From Burkholderiales bacterium (GTDB lineage: Bacteria; Pseudomonadota; Gammaproteobacteria; Burkholderiales; Burkholderiaceae), in contig CANBQJ010000161.1 in assembly GCA_947371645.1 (NCBI GenBank), positions 1 to 8,528 of the forward strand: DNA of 8,528 nt. The letters run 5' to 3'. The translations under genes were made by a program, and so were the position numbers. The notes beneath the pieces were generated by a model. It saw nothing but the letters and a program-made list of their open reading frames with translations. It had not been told where the DNA came from and did no database searches. Numbering within the stretch: the stretch's first letter is position 1; every line of letters starts with the position of its first letter. Below, in pieces: positions 1-5,230 of this stretch.

Positions 1-63
1 ACCATCGAAGAAAACGCCAAGCCGCTGCTGGTGTATCGGGAACAGGCCAAGGCCAGTGCCTGA
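1..63 (+). CDS. clpX: ClpX C-terminus (partial gene, 3' end only)
   Basis: The first 20 codons are open in frame 1 and end at a TGA at 61-63; the peptide is TIEENAKPLLVYREQAKASA. A short tail with a PLLVYRE-type motif resembles the C-terminus of betaproteobacterial ClpX, the AAA+ unfoldase that feeds substrates to the ClpP peptidase in the cytoplasm. The neighbourhood supports this, because clpP-clpX-lon is a very common gene order in proteobacteria and lon follows here. No ATPase motif is inside the window, so the call rests on the tail and on synteny. That the frame is coding up to the stop is likely; the name is an inference. Confidence 0.68.
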   Translation, partial: TIEENAKPLLVYREQAKASA

Positions 64-88
64 GCAAGCTCTCTGAGTCTGCTCTGTC

Positions 89-141
89 GGGCACCGCTGA
101 GAACCTGATCAGTCTGGTTGTCACGGTGCCCTTGTGTTTTT
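89..141 (+). terminator. Extended hairpin with T-rich tail after clpX
   Basis: GGGCACCG (89-96) pairs perfectly with CGGTGCCC (124-131). Inside it TGA (98-100) pairs with TCA (121-123) and AACC (102-105) with GGTT (116-119), separated by single-base interruptions. The 3' arm is followed by TTGTGTTTTT (132-141). Starting 26 bases after the clpX stop, this has the form of an intrinsic terminator, though the T tract is interrupted by two G. Its 3' arm runs into the proposed lon promoter, so termination and lon initiation may be coupled. Confidence 0.55.
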
Positions 142-158
142 CACATGAAGCCCCAAGT
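131..158 (+). promoter_or_regulatory. Candidate sigma-32 (heat-shock) promoter for lon
   Basis: CTTGTG (131-136), preceded by CC, matches the CCCTTG core of the sigma-32 -35 element. CCCCAAGT (151-158) differs from the -10 consensus CCCCATnT at one fixed position. The 14-base spacer is within the usual 13-17. Transcription would start near 165, leaving about 20 bases of leader before the lon ATG at 184. In E. coli lon is an established sigma-32 regulon member. The motif match is visible; its activity here is inferred. Confidence 0.6.
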
Positions 159-183
159 GGGTTTCAGAGAAAGTGAGCCCAAT

Positions 184-2610
184 ATGTCTGGACACCCCAT
201 TCTTCCTTCCGAACTCATCACCCTCCCGCTGCTGCCGCTGCGCGATGTGGTGGTCTTCCCGCACATGGTGATCCCACTGTTTGTGGGTCGCCCCAAATCG
301 ATCAAGGCCCTCGAAGCGGCCATGGAAGCCGGCCGGCAGATCATGCTGGTCGCCCAGAAGGCCGCTGGCAAGGACGAGCCCAAAGCCGAAGACATGTTCG
401 ACGTGGGTTGCGTCTCCAGCATCTTGCAGATGCTGAAGCTGCCTGACGGCACGGTCAAGGTGCTGGTCGAGGGCGTGCAGCGCGCCAACACCCAGGCCAT
501 CCGCGAAGACAACGAGTACTTCACGGCAGACGTGGTGCCCGTGCAGCCCGAAGCGCAGATCACCCCTGAGGTGGAAGCCCTGCGCCGCGCCGTGACCCAG
601 CAGTTTGACCAGTACGTCAAGCTCAACAAGAAGATCCCGCCCGAGATCCTCACCTCGATCTCCGGCATCGATGACGCAGGTCGCCTGGCCGACACCATCG
701 CCGCCCACCTGCCATTGAAGCTGGAGAGCAAGCAGTCCGTGCTGGACTTGTTCTCGGTGTCTCAGCGCCTGGAAAAGCTGCTCGAACAACTTGAGCACGA
801 AGTCGACATCCTGCAGGTTGAAAAGCGCATCCGTGGCCGCGTCAAGCGCCAGATGGAAAAATCGCAGCGCGAGTACTACCTGAACGAACAGGTCAAGGCC
901 ATCCAGAAAGAGCTGGGCGAAGGCGAAGAGGGTGCTGACCTCGAAGAGCTCACGAAGAAGGTGGAAGCCGCGCGCATGCCCAAGGAAGCGCGCAAGAAGG
1001 CCGATGCCGAGCTCAAGAAGCTGCGCCTGATGTCGCCCATGTCGGCTGAAGCCACCGTGGTTCGCAACTACATCGACACCCTGGTCAGCCTCCCCTGGGC
1101 CAAGAAGTCCAAGGTCAAGCATGACCTGGCTTTTGCCGAAGGCGTGCTCAACGAAGAGCACTATGGCCTGGACAAGGTCAAGGAACGCATCCTTGAATAT
1201 CTTGCTGTCCAGCAACGCGTTGAAAAGGTGAAGGCCCCCATCCTGTGCCTCGTGGGCCCTCCTGGCGTGGGCAAGACCTCGCTGGGGCAGTCGATCGCCC
1301 GTGCGACCGGCCGCAAGTTCGTGCGCATGGCCCTGGGTGGCGTGCGTGACGAAGCCGAGATCCGTGGCCACCGCCGCACCTACATCGGCTCCATGCCGGG
1401 CAAGGTGCTGCAAAGCCTGAGCAAGGTGCAGGTGCGCAACCCCTTGTTCCTGCTCGACGAGATCGACAAGCTGGGCATGGACTTCCGTGGCGACCCGTCT
1501 TCGGCGCTGCTGGAGGTGCTGGACCCTGAACAGAACCACACCTTCGGCGACCATTACATCGAGGTCGACTTCGACTTGTCGGATGTGATGTTCGTGGCCA
1601 CGTCCAACTCGCTGAACATCCCGCCGGCCCTGCTGGACCGGATGGAGGTGATCCGCCTGGCTGGCTACACCGAAGATGAGAAGGTGCACATTGTTCAGAC
1701 CTACCTGCTGCCCAAGCAGATCAAGAACAACGGCGTGAAGGACGGTGAGCTGATCGTGGCAGAAAGCGCCATCCGCGGCATCATCCGTTACTACACCCGT
1801 GAAGCCGGTGTGCGTTCGCTGGAACGCGAGGTCTCCAAGATCTGCCGCAAGACGGTCAAGGGCTTTGCGCTCAAGCAGCACACCGACACGGTGACGGTCT
1901 CCGACGAGAACCTCAATGACTTCCTGGGCGTGCGCAAGTACAGCTACGGTGAAGCCACCAAGGACAACCAGGTCGGTCAGGTCGTTGGCTTGGCGTGGAC
2001 GGAAGTGGGCGGCGACCTGCTGACCATCGAAGCCGCCGTGATGCCGGGCAAGGGCAACATCATCCGCACCGGGCAACTGGGCGACGTGATGAAGGAATCG
2101 GTCGAGGCCGCGCGTTCGGTGGTGCGTTCACGCGCCCGCCGCCTGGGCATCACCGATGACATGTTCGAGAAGCGCGACATCCACATCCACGTGCCCGATG
2201 GCGCCACCCCCAAGGATGGCCCGTCTGCAGGTGCGGCCATGACCACGGCCTTCGTGTCGGCACTCACGGGCATCCCGGTGCGTGCGGACGTGGCGATGAC
2301 GGGTGAAATCACCCTGCGTGGTGAGGTGACGGCCATCGGTGGGCTGAAGGAAAAGCTGCTGGCGGCTCACCGCGGTGGCATCAAGACGGTGCTCATCCCT
2401 GAAGAGAACGTCAAGGACCTTCAGGACATCCCTGAGAACGTCAAGAGCCACATCGAGATCGTGCCCGTGAAGTGGATCGACAAGGTGCTGGAAGTGGCCC
2501 TGGAGCGTCAGCCCCAGCCACTGCCGGATGACGAGCCCAAGGTGGAGGCCAAGCCTGAAGCCCAGGCGGCAGCCGCGCCCACGGTCACCACCGATGTGTT
2601 GAAGCACTGA
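184..2610 (+). CDS. lon: Lon ATP-dependent serine protease (LonA type)
   Basis: An 808-residue protein of the expected length for LonA (E. coli Lon is 784). It acts in the cytoplasm as a ring that unfolds and degrades misfolded proteins and selected regulators. The N-terminal LON substrate-binding domain starts near residue 12 ([18 protein letters not shown]). A charged, coiled-coil-rich linker follows to about 300. The AAA+ module carries Walker [10 protein letters not shown] (358-366) and Walker B FLLDEIDK (422-429). The protease domain has [11 protein letters not shown] with catalytic Ser681 and GGLKEK with Lys724, the Ser-Lys pair spaced as in E. coli. The last 30 or so residues form a Glu/Pro/Ala-rich tail. 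I chose ATG 184 over the in-frame TTG at 118: it starts close to the conserved domain, has purine-rich sequence (AGAGAAAGTGAG) just upstream, and the TTG lies inside the preceding hairpin, upstream of the proposed promoter. Transcription is probably heat-inducible. Confidence 0.97.
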   Translation: MSGHPILPSELITLPLLPLRDVVVFPHMVIPLFVGRPKSIKALEAAMEAGRQIMLVAQKAAGKDEPKAEDMFDVGCVSSILQMLKLPDGTVKVLVEGVQRANTQAIREDNEYFTADVVPVQPEAQITPEVEALRRAVTQQFDQYVKLNKKIPPEILTSISGIDDAGRLADTIAAHLPLKLESKQSVLDLFSVSQRLEKLLEQLEHEVDILQVEKRIRGRVKRQMEKSQREYYLNEQVKAIQKELGEGEEGADLEELTKKVEAARMPKEARKKADAELKKLRLMSPMSAEATVVRNYIDTLVSLPWAKKSKVKHDLAFAEGVLNEEHYGLDKVKERILEYLAVQQRVEKVKAPILCLVGPPGVGKTSLGQSIARATGRKFVRMALGGVRDEAEIRGHRRTYIGSMPGKVLQSLSKVQVRNPLFLLDEIDKLGMDFRGDPSSALLEVLDPEQNHTFGDHYIEVDFDLSDVMFVATSNSLNIPPALLDRMEVIRLAGYTEDEKVHIVQTYLLPKQIKNNGVKDGELIVAESAIRGIIRYYTREAGVRSLEREVSKICRKTVKGFALKQHTDTVTVSDENLNDFLGVRKYSYGEATKDNQVGQVVGLAWTEVGGDLLTIEAAVMPGKGNIIRTGQLGDVMKESVEAARSVVRSRARRLGITDDMFEKRDIHIHVPDGATPKDGPSAGAAMTTAFVSALTGIPVRADVAMTGEITLRGEVTAIGGLKEKLLAAHRGGIKTVLIPEENVKDLQDIPENVKSHIEIVPVKWIDKVLEVALERQPQPLPDDEPKVEAKPEAQAAAAPTVTTDVLKH

Positions 2611-2667
2611 TGCCGATGGATGGGTCTGCCCGGGCGTGAGCCAAGGCAGTGCCACCCAGAGCCCTCA

Positions 2668-2702
2668 AGGCCGCCGCCCCGTGAACAACGTGGCGGCGGT
2701 TT
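2668..2702 (+). terminator. Probable terminator of lon
   Basis: CCGCCGCC (2671-2678) pairs with GGCGGCGG (2692-2699). The stem extends inward with CGT/ACG after one mismatch and outward through G-T and A-T pairs. The tail is only TTTC, so termination may be inefficient. A weaker bulged hairpin (2621-2630 with 2645-2649 and 2654-2658) lies between it and the lon stop. Nothing else recognisable lies in the 130 bases after lon. Confidence 0.5.
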
Positions 2703-2739
2703 CACATTGGGCTTGGACCATTGAGCTGAAAGCAACAGC

Positions 2740-2769
2740 TTGAACAATGGGCAAAATCTGGTGTATAGT
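2740..2769 (+). promoter_or_regulatory. Sigma-70 type promoter of the first tRNA-Gly
   Basis: TTGAAC (2740-2745) and TATAGT (2764-2769) are separated by 18 bases. GGTGTATAGT (2760-2769) and the downstream GGTCTTCGCTGATC (2773-2786) recur with identical spacing before the second tRNA-Gly (4846-4872). This independent repetition supports a real promoter and start region. Transcription would begin near 2776, giving a leader of about 120 bases. Confidence 0.65.
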
Positions 2770-2772
2770 TCA

Positions 2773-2896
2773 GGTCTTCGCTGATCACGACGCAGACATC
2801 GCAAGGTGAACGCAACCGAAGCGTGATCGATGCAGGCAGAAGGAGGCAACTCCAGCGCACCTGTGTGAAGCGATGCATCACTGCAAAGTGATACAT
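2773..2896 (+). other. Structured 5' leader of the first tRNA-Gly transcript
   Basis: The stretch between promoter and tRNA has no convincing ORF. GATCACG (2783-2789) pairs with CGTGATC (2822-2828). A second hairpin, ATCACT-GCAA-AGTGAT (2877-2892), has a GNRA-type tetraloop and is extended by ATG (2873-2875) with CAT (2894-2896) across one mismatch, so it ends exactly at the tRNA 5' end. The leader would be removed by RNase P; whether the hairpins have a role is unknown. Confidence 0.4.
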
Positions 2897-2972
2897 GCGG
2901 GATTAGCTCAGTTGGTAGAGCGATACCTTGCCAAGGTATAGGTCGAGAGTTCGAGTCTCTTATCCCGCTCCA
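2897..2972 (+). tRNA. tRNA-Gly (anticodon GCC), copy 1
   Basis: A complete 76-base cloverleaf. The acceptor stem is GCGGGAT/ATCCCGC, the D arm GCTC/GAGC, and the anticodon stem ATACC/GGTAT around the loop TTGCCAA. The T arm is GAGAG/CTCTT around TTCGAGT, and the CCA is encoded. Anticodon GCC reads GGC and GGU glycine codons. All 76 bases, plus the CAT just before, are identical to the copy at 4960-5035. It has its own promoter about 130 bases upstream. A hairpin with five T follows immediately, before the tRNA-Cys. Confidence 0.98.
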
Positions 2973-2978
2973 ATTCCC

Positions 2979-3016
2979 AAGGGAAGCCCTGTAAGTGTTA
3001 CGTGGCTTCCCTTTTT
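2979..3016 (+). terminator. Intrinsic terminator between tRNA-Gly and tRNA-Cys
   Basis: AAGGGAAGCC (2979-2988) pairs with GGCTTCCCTT (3004-3013), followed by the T run 3012-3016. The loop can form an inner stem GTAA/TTAC (2991-2994 with 2998-3001). The outer stem sequence GGGAAGC/GCTTCCC is the same as in the terminator after the second tRNA-Gly. It sits 20 bases before tRNA-Cys, so it should separate the two genes or attenuate read-through. Confidence 0.8.
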
Positions 3017-3036
3017 GTTAGAGTGCAGATGTTCAG

Positions 3037-3110
3037 GGCGCGGTAGCAAAGCGGTTATGCACCGGATTGCAAATCCGTGTAGGTCGGTTCGACTCCGGCC
3101 CGCGCCTCCA
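3037..3110 (+). tRNA. tRNA-Cys (anticodon GCA)
   Basis: A 74-base cloverleaf. The acceptor stem is GGCGCGG/CCGCGCC and the short D stem is GCA/TGC. The anticodon loop is TTGCAAA, the T arm GTCGG/CCGGC around TTCGACT, and TCCA is encoded at the end. It closely resembles E. coli cysT in length and sequence. The top of the anticodon stem (27-43) is a C-U mismatch; the other four pairs are normal. No convincing promoter lies between the preceding terminator and the gene. A weak TAGAGT (3019-3024) is the best -10 candidate, so transcription may depend on read-through from tRNA-Gly. Confidence 0.97.
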
Positions 3111-3120
3111 CAAATGTTCA

Positions 3121-3152
3121 AACCCCGTCAGCTCGCGTTGACGGGGTTTTTT
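3121..3152. terminator. Bidirectional terminator between tRNA-Cys and dadA
   Basis: AACCCCGTCA (3121-3130) and TGACGGGGTT (3139-3148) form a perfect 10-bp stem with an 8-base loop. On the plus strand six T follow (3147-3152), ending the tRNA-Cys transcript. On the minus strand the same stem starts 18 bases after the dadA stop and is followed by a short TTTG tail, so it can also end dadA, more weakly. Confidence 0.85.
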
Positions 3153-3169
3153 CTTGTCTGGGCGGGCAT

Positions 3170-4498
3170 TCAGCGGGCAGGGTGGGCACTCAACTGGCGC
3201 CCTGTTTTGCGCGGGTCACCGGATCTTTGGTACCGGTTGAGGCCCAGGTCATCGCTGCGGATGGCAGCTGGCCGCCCTTGCATCAGGTCCGCCAGCAACT
3301 CGCCGCTGCCGCAGGCCATCGTCCAGCCCAGCGTGCCATGCCCGGTGTTGAGCCAGAGCTGGTCGAGCCCGCTGGGCCCGACGACCGGGGTGCCATCCGG
3401 CGTCATGGGGCGCAGGCCCGTCCAGAAGCTGCCTGAGCGAAGGTTGGCGCAACCTGGGAAGAGGTCTTGCACCACCTGCTCCAAGGTGTCTCGGCGATGG
3501 CTGCGCAGTGTCAGGTCAAAGCCGGCCAGCTCGGCCATGCCGCCCACGCGCAAGCGGCCATCGAAGCGGGTCAACGCCACTTTGAAGCTTTCGTCCAGCA
3601 CGGTGGAGCGTGGTGCCAGTTCGGGCGTGGTGAGCTCGGCGGTGAGCGAATAGCCTTTGACCGGATAGACCGGCAGGTCCATGCCGATGGCTTGCAGCAA
3701 GGCGCGGCTGTACGTGGCCAGCGCCACGACATAGGCATCGGCACTGCGCACTTCAAAGCCCTTGTCGTTGCGCAAGCGCACGCCAGTGGCGCGTTGACCG
3801 TCACTCAGGATGCCCGTCACCTCGTGGCCATGCAGGAAGCGCACGCCCATGTCGCGGCAACGGGCCGCCAGCTGATGGGTGAAGCGGTGACAGTCGCCGG
3901 TTTCATCGCCAGGCAGGAACAGGCCACCCGTCAAGAGTTGGGCCTGCCTGGCGAGACCCGGCTCCTGGGCCACGCACGCCGCCGGGTTCAGCAACTGATG
4001 AGGCACGCCGCAGCGATCGAGCACGGCCACGTCCTTGGCGGCACCAGCCAGTTGTTCGGGTGTGCGGAAGACCTGCAAGGTGCCCAGGCTGCGGCCTTCG
4101 TAGTCGGCCTGCTGGATGTCACCTTGTTCGCGCCAGCGACGCAGGCAATCCCGGCTGTATTCGGCCAGGCGCACCATGCGCTCTTTGTTGGTGGCGTAGC
4201 GCTCGGGTTGGCATTCGTGGAGCATGCGGGCGATCCACTGCCATTGCCACAGGCTGCCGTCAGGCCGGATGGCGAGGGGCGCGTGGCGTTGGAGCAGCCA
4301 GGGCAGGGCTTTCCAGATCAGGCCAGGTGAAGCCCAAGGCGACGCGTAGCCGGGGGAGATCTGCCCCGCGTTGGCATAGCTGGTTTCCATGGCGGGGGCG
4401 GGCTGGCGGTCCACGACGGTCACGTCGGCACCGGCGCGCGCCAGGCAATAGGCGCTGCTGATGCCAATGACCCCGCTGCCCAAAACGATGACGCGCAT
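3170..4498 (-). CDS. dadA: D-amino-acid dehydrogenase, small FAD subunit (DadA)
   Basis: A 442-residue flavoprotein that oxidatively deaminates D-amino acids, chiefly D-alanine, to 2-oxo acids at the inner face of the cytoplasmic membrane, passing electrons to the respiratory chain. The sequence aligns along its length with E. coli DadA (432 residues). It shows the N-terminal dinucleotide fold GSGVIG (7-12) with Asp30 at the end of the second strand, ETSYANAGQISPGY (38-51), PVYPVKGYS (276-284), VGGMAE (318-323), GLRPMTPDGTPVVG (361-374) and the FAD-contacting C-terminal NTGHGTLGWTMACGSG (384-399). The ATG at 4498 is supported by GGAG (complement of 4508-4511), 9 bases upstream. No alanine racemase (dadX) or lrp-type regulator is adjacent, unlike some dad operons. 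The gene lies between tRNA genes, downstream of and on the same strand as tRNA-Leu. Family membership is firm; the preferred substrate is inferred from homology. Confidence 0.95.
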   Translation of the reverse strand: MRVIVLGSGVIGISSAYCLARAGADVTVVDRQPAPAMETSYANAGQISPGYASPWASPGLIWKALPWLLQRHAPLAIRPDGSLWQWQWIARMLHECQPERYATNKERMVRLAEYSRDCLRRWREQGDIQQADYEGRSLGTLQVFRTPEQLAGAAKDVAVLDRCGVPHQLLNPAACVAQEPGLARQAQLLTGGLFLPGDETGDCHRFTHQLAARCRDMGVRFLHGHEVTGILSDGQRATGVRLRNDKGFEVRSADAYVVALATYSRALLQAIGMDLPVYPVKGYSLTAELTTPELAPRSTVLDESFKVALTRFDGRLRVGGMAELAGFDLTLRSHRRDTLEQVVQDLFPGCANLRSGSFWTGLRPMTPDGTPVVGPSGLDQLWLNTGHGTLGWTMACGSGELLADLMQGRPAAIRSDDLGLNRYQRSGDPRKTGRQLSAHPAR

Positions 4499-4528
4499 GA
4501 CCAGGTACTCCGCCGATCCTGTTGGGCC

Positions 4529-4534
4529 ATTTTA
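4529..4534 (-). promoter_or_regulatory. Possible -10 element for dadA
   Basis: On the minus strand TAAAAT lies 30 bases before the dadA ATG, giving a leader of about 23 bases. No good -35 is visible at 16-18 bases, so an activator or read-through from tRNA-Leu is possible. Confidence 0.3.
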
Positions 4535-4603
4535 GGCAAGAGGGGGTGGCGTGGGCGATCCCGCAGTGGGAGGCGGGGGTATCAAGCCAGGCGATGGACG
4601 CTG

Positions 4604-4629
4604 CCCGCGTGACTGGTGTCACGGTCGGG
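4604..4629 (-). other. Hairpin between tRNA-Leu and dadA
   Basis: CGTGAC (4608-4613) and GTCACG (4618-4623) form a perfect stem around a 4-base loop. CCCG (4604-4607) with CGGG (4626-4629) extends it across a 2-base bulge. It begins 8 bases beyond the CCA end of tRNA-Leu on the minus strand. There is no T tract, so it is a poor intrinsic terminator. It may be a processing or 3'-end structure. The rest of 4499-4637 holds only the dadA start signals. Confidence 0.4.
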
Positions 4630-4637
4630 TGCTGTGC

Positions 4638-4726
4638 TGGTGCCCCGAACCCGACTCGAACGGGCACGCCATGTTGGTGGCGGCGGATTTTAAGTCCGCT
4701 GTGTCTACCGATTTCACCATCGGGGC
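4638..4726 (-). tRNA. tRNA-Leu (anticodon UAA)
   Basis: An 89-base class II tRNA on the minus strand. The acceptor stem is GCCCCGA/TCGGGGC with discriminator A and encoded CCA. The anticodon stem GCGGA/TCCGC encloses CTTAAAA, so the anticodon is TAA and reads UUA and UUG leucine codons. The long variable arm folds as CGCCA...TGGCG, and the T arm is GCCCG/CGGGT around TTCGAGT. It points toward dadA, away from the second tRNA-Gly. Confidence 0.97.
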
Positions 4727-4739
4727 CAGCTTGGGAGCC

Positions 4740-4745
4740 AGTGTA
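4740..4745 (-). promoter_or_regulatory. Possible -10 element for tRNA-Leu
   Basis: On the minus strand TACACT lies 13 bases before the tRNA-Leu 5' end, placing the start a few bases upstream of the mature tRNA. No clear -35 is present; a CTTGCAAG palindrome (4755-4762) occupies the expected spacer. The call rests on one hexamer. Confidence 0.33.
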
Positions 4746-4818
4746 GCGGCAGGCCTTGCAAGTGAGCTTGGGCAGTGCAGAAGGGCAGGGCGATGGCGAT
4801 GCCCAAGTGCGATCGTTG

Positions 4819-4846
4819 CGAATTGCTCACACAGTGCGGCAATTCG
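4819..4846. repeat. Perfect 8-bp dyad within the second tRNA-Gly promoter
   Basis: CGAATTGC (4819-4826) and GCAATTCG (4839-4846) are exact inverted repeats 12 bases apart. Their half-site centres are 20 bases, about two helical turns, apart. The left arm touches the proposed -35 and the right arm ends 3 bases before the -10. The geometry suits a dimeric DNA-binding protein, but one such repeat could arise by chance. Confidence 0.4.
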
Positions 4847-4855
4847 GTGTATAGT
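4826..4855 (+). promoter_or_regulatory. Sigma-70 type promoter of the second tRNA-Gly
   Basis: CTCACA (4826-4831, four of six matches to TTGACA) and TATAGT (4850-4855) are 18 bases apart, the same spacing as in the first tRNA-Gly promoter. The block from GGTGTATAGT (4846-4855) through GGTCTTCGCTGATC (4859-4872) matches the first copy apart from three bases in between. The region immediately upstream of the -35 differs. Confidence 0.62.
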
Positions 4856-4858
4856 AGC

Positions 4859-4959
4859 GGTCTTCGCTGATCGCAACAACCAAGTGCGATACAGGGCAAA
4901 ACAGGCAAAAGTCAGGCAGCCAGGCTGAATGACGGTCAGCCTTAGTGAAGAGAGCCCAT
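4859..4959 (+). other. Structured 5' leader of the second tRNA-Gly transcript
   Basis: After the shared start block, ATCGCA (4870-4875) pairs with TGCGAT (4885-4890), in the same relative place as the first leader hairpin but with a different sequence. A second stem, AGGCTGA/TCAGCCT (4922-4928 with 4936-4942), lies 17 bases before the tRNA. No ORF is convincing here. Confidence 0.4.
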
Positions 4960-5035
4960 GCGGGATTAGCTCAGTTGGTAGAGCGATACCTTGCCAAGGT
5001 ATAGGTCGAGAGTTCGAGTCTCTTATCCCGCTCCA
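4960..5035 (+). tRNA. tRNA-Gly (anticodon GCC), copy 2
   Basis: A 76-base cloverleaf with anticodon GCC and encoded CCA, identical base for base to the copy at 2897-2972. Promoter core and terminator stem also resemble the first copy, so the whole transcription unit looks duplicated, with the leader and terminator loop diverged. It is monocistronic: a strong terminator starts 6 bases after the CCA. Confidence 0.98.
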
Positions 5036-5040
5036 TATTC

Positions 5041-5070
5041 AAAAAGGGAAGCTGTGAAGCTTCCCTTTTT
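5041..5070. terminator. Strong symmetric terminator after the second tRNA-Gly
   Basis: AAAAAGGGAAGCT (5041-5053) pairs perfectly with AGCTTCCCTTTTT (5058-5070) around the loop GTGA. The 13-bp stem with A run and T run would work on both strands. It isolates the tRNA from the secretion operon downstream. Confidence 0.92.
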
Positions 5071-5147
5071 CGTTTCCGTGGCGCATTGGCGAGGCCTTCA
5101 GGGCGTCACGCGGCGGCGCCCCACAAACAGACCAGTCATCACGGTGC

Positions 5148-5153
5148 TATTGC
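5148..5153 (+). promoter_or_regulatory. Weak candidate promoter for the secretion operon
   Basis: TATTGC (5148-5153), preceded by TGC (5145-5147), resembles an extended -10; no -35 is recognisable. The rest of 5071-5230 holds a GGGCG/CGCCC hairpin (5101-5105 with 5117-5121) and a short AGGGG/CCCCT one near 5165-5178. No other gene signal was seen. Confidence 0.2.
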
Positions 5154-5230
5154 GGCGTAAGCCCAGGGGTGCCCCCTCCTAGCATTCGGGAACGCGCCCT
5201 CTTGGCGTGCTCAACCCCCGTTGTCGATGC

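Noticed and set aside
118..183. 22-residue N-terminal extension of Lon from TTG 118
   Set aside because: The TTG lies in the hairpin after clpX and upstream of the sigma-32-like promoter; ATG 184 fits the family N-terminus.
121..2076. Long minus-strand open frame (651 codons) opposite lon
   Set aside because: It is antisense to an unmistakable Lon, is rich in His/Gln/Leu as expected for the complement of high-GC codons, and shows no known domain.
2508..2896. Minus-strand small open frames across the lon 3' end and tRNA-Gly leader
   Set aside because: They overlap the lon 3' end and the tRNA promoter region, lack convincing start signals and show no family features.
2928..3653. Plus-strand open frame of 241 codons starting inside tRNA-Gly
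   Set aside because: It runs through tRNA-Gly, two terminators, tRNA-Cys and the antisense of dadA; its first residues recur in the second tRNA-Gly simply because the tRNAs are identical.
3467..4330. Plus-strand open frame (287 codons) within dadA
   Set aside because: It is the complement of dadA, which has full-length family similarity; the translated product shows no recognisable motif.
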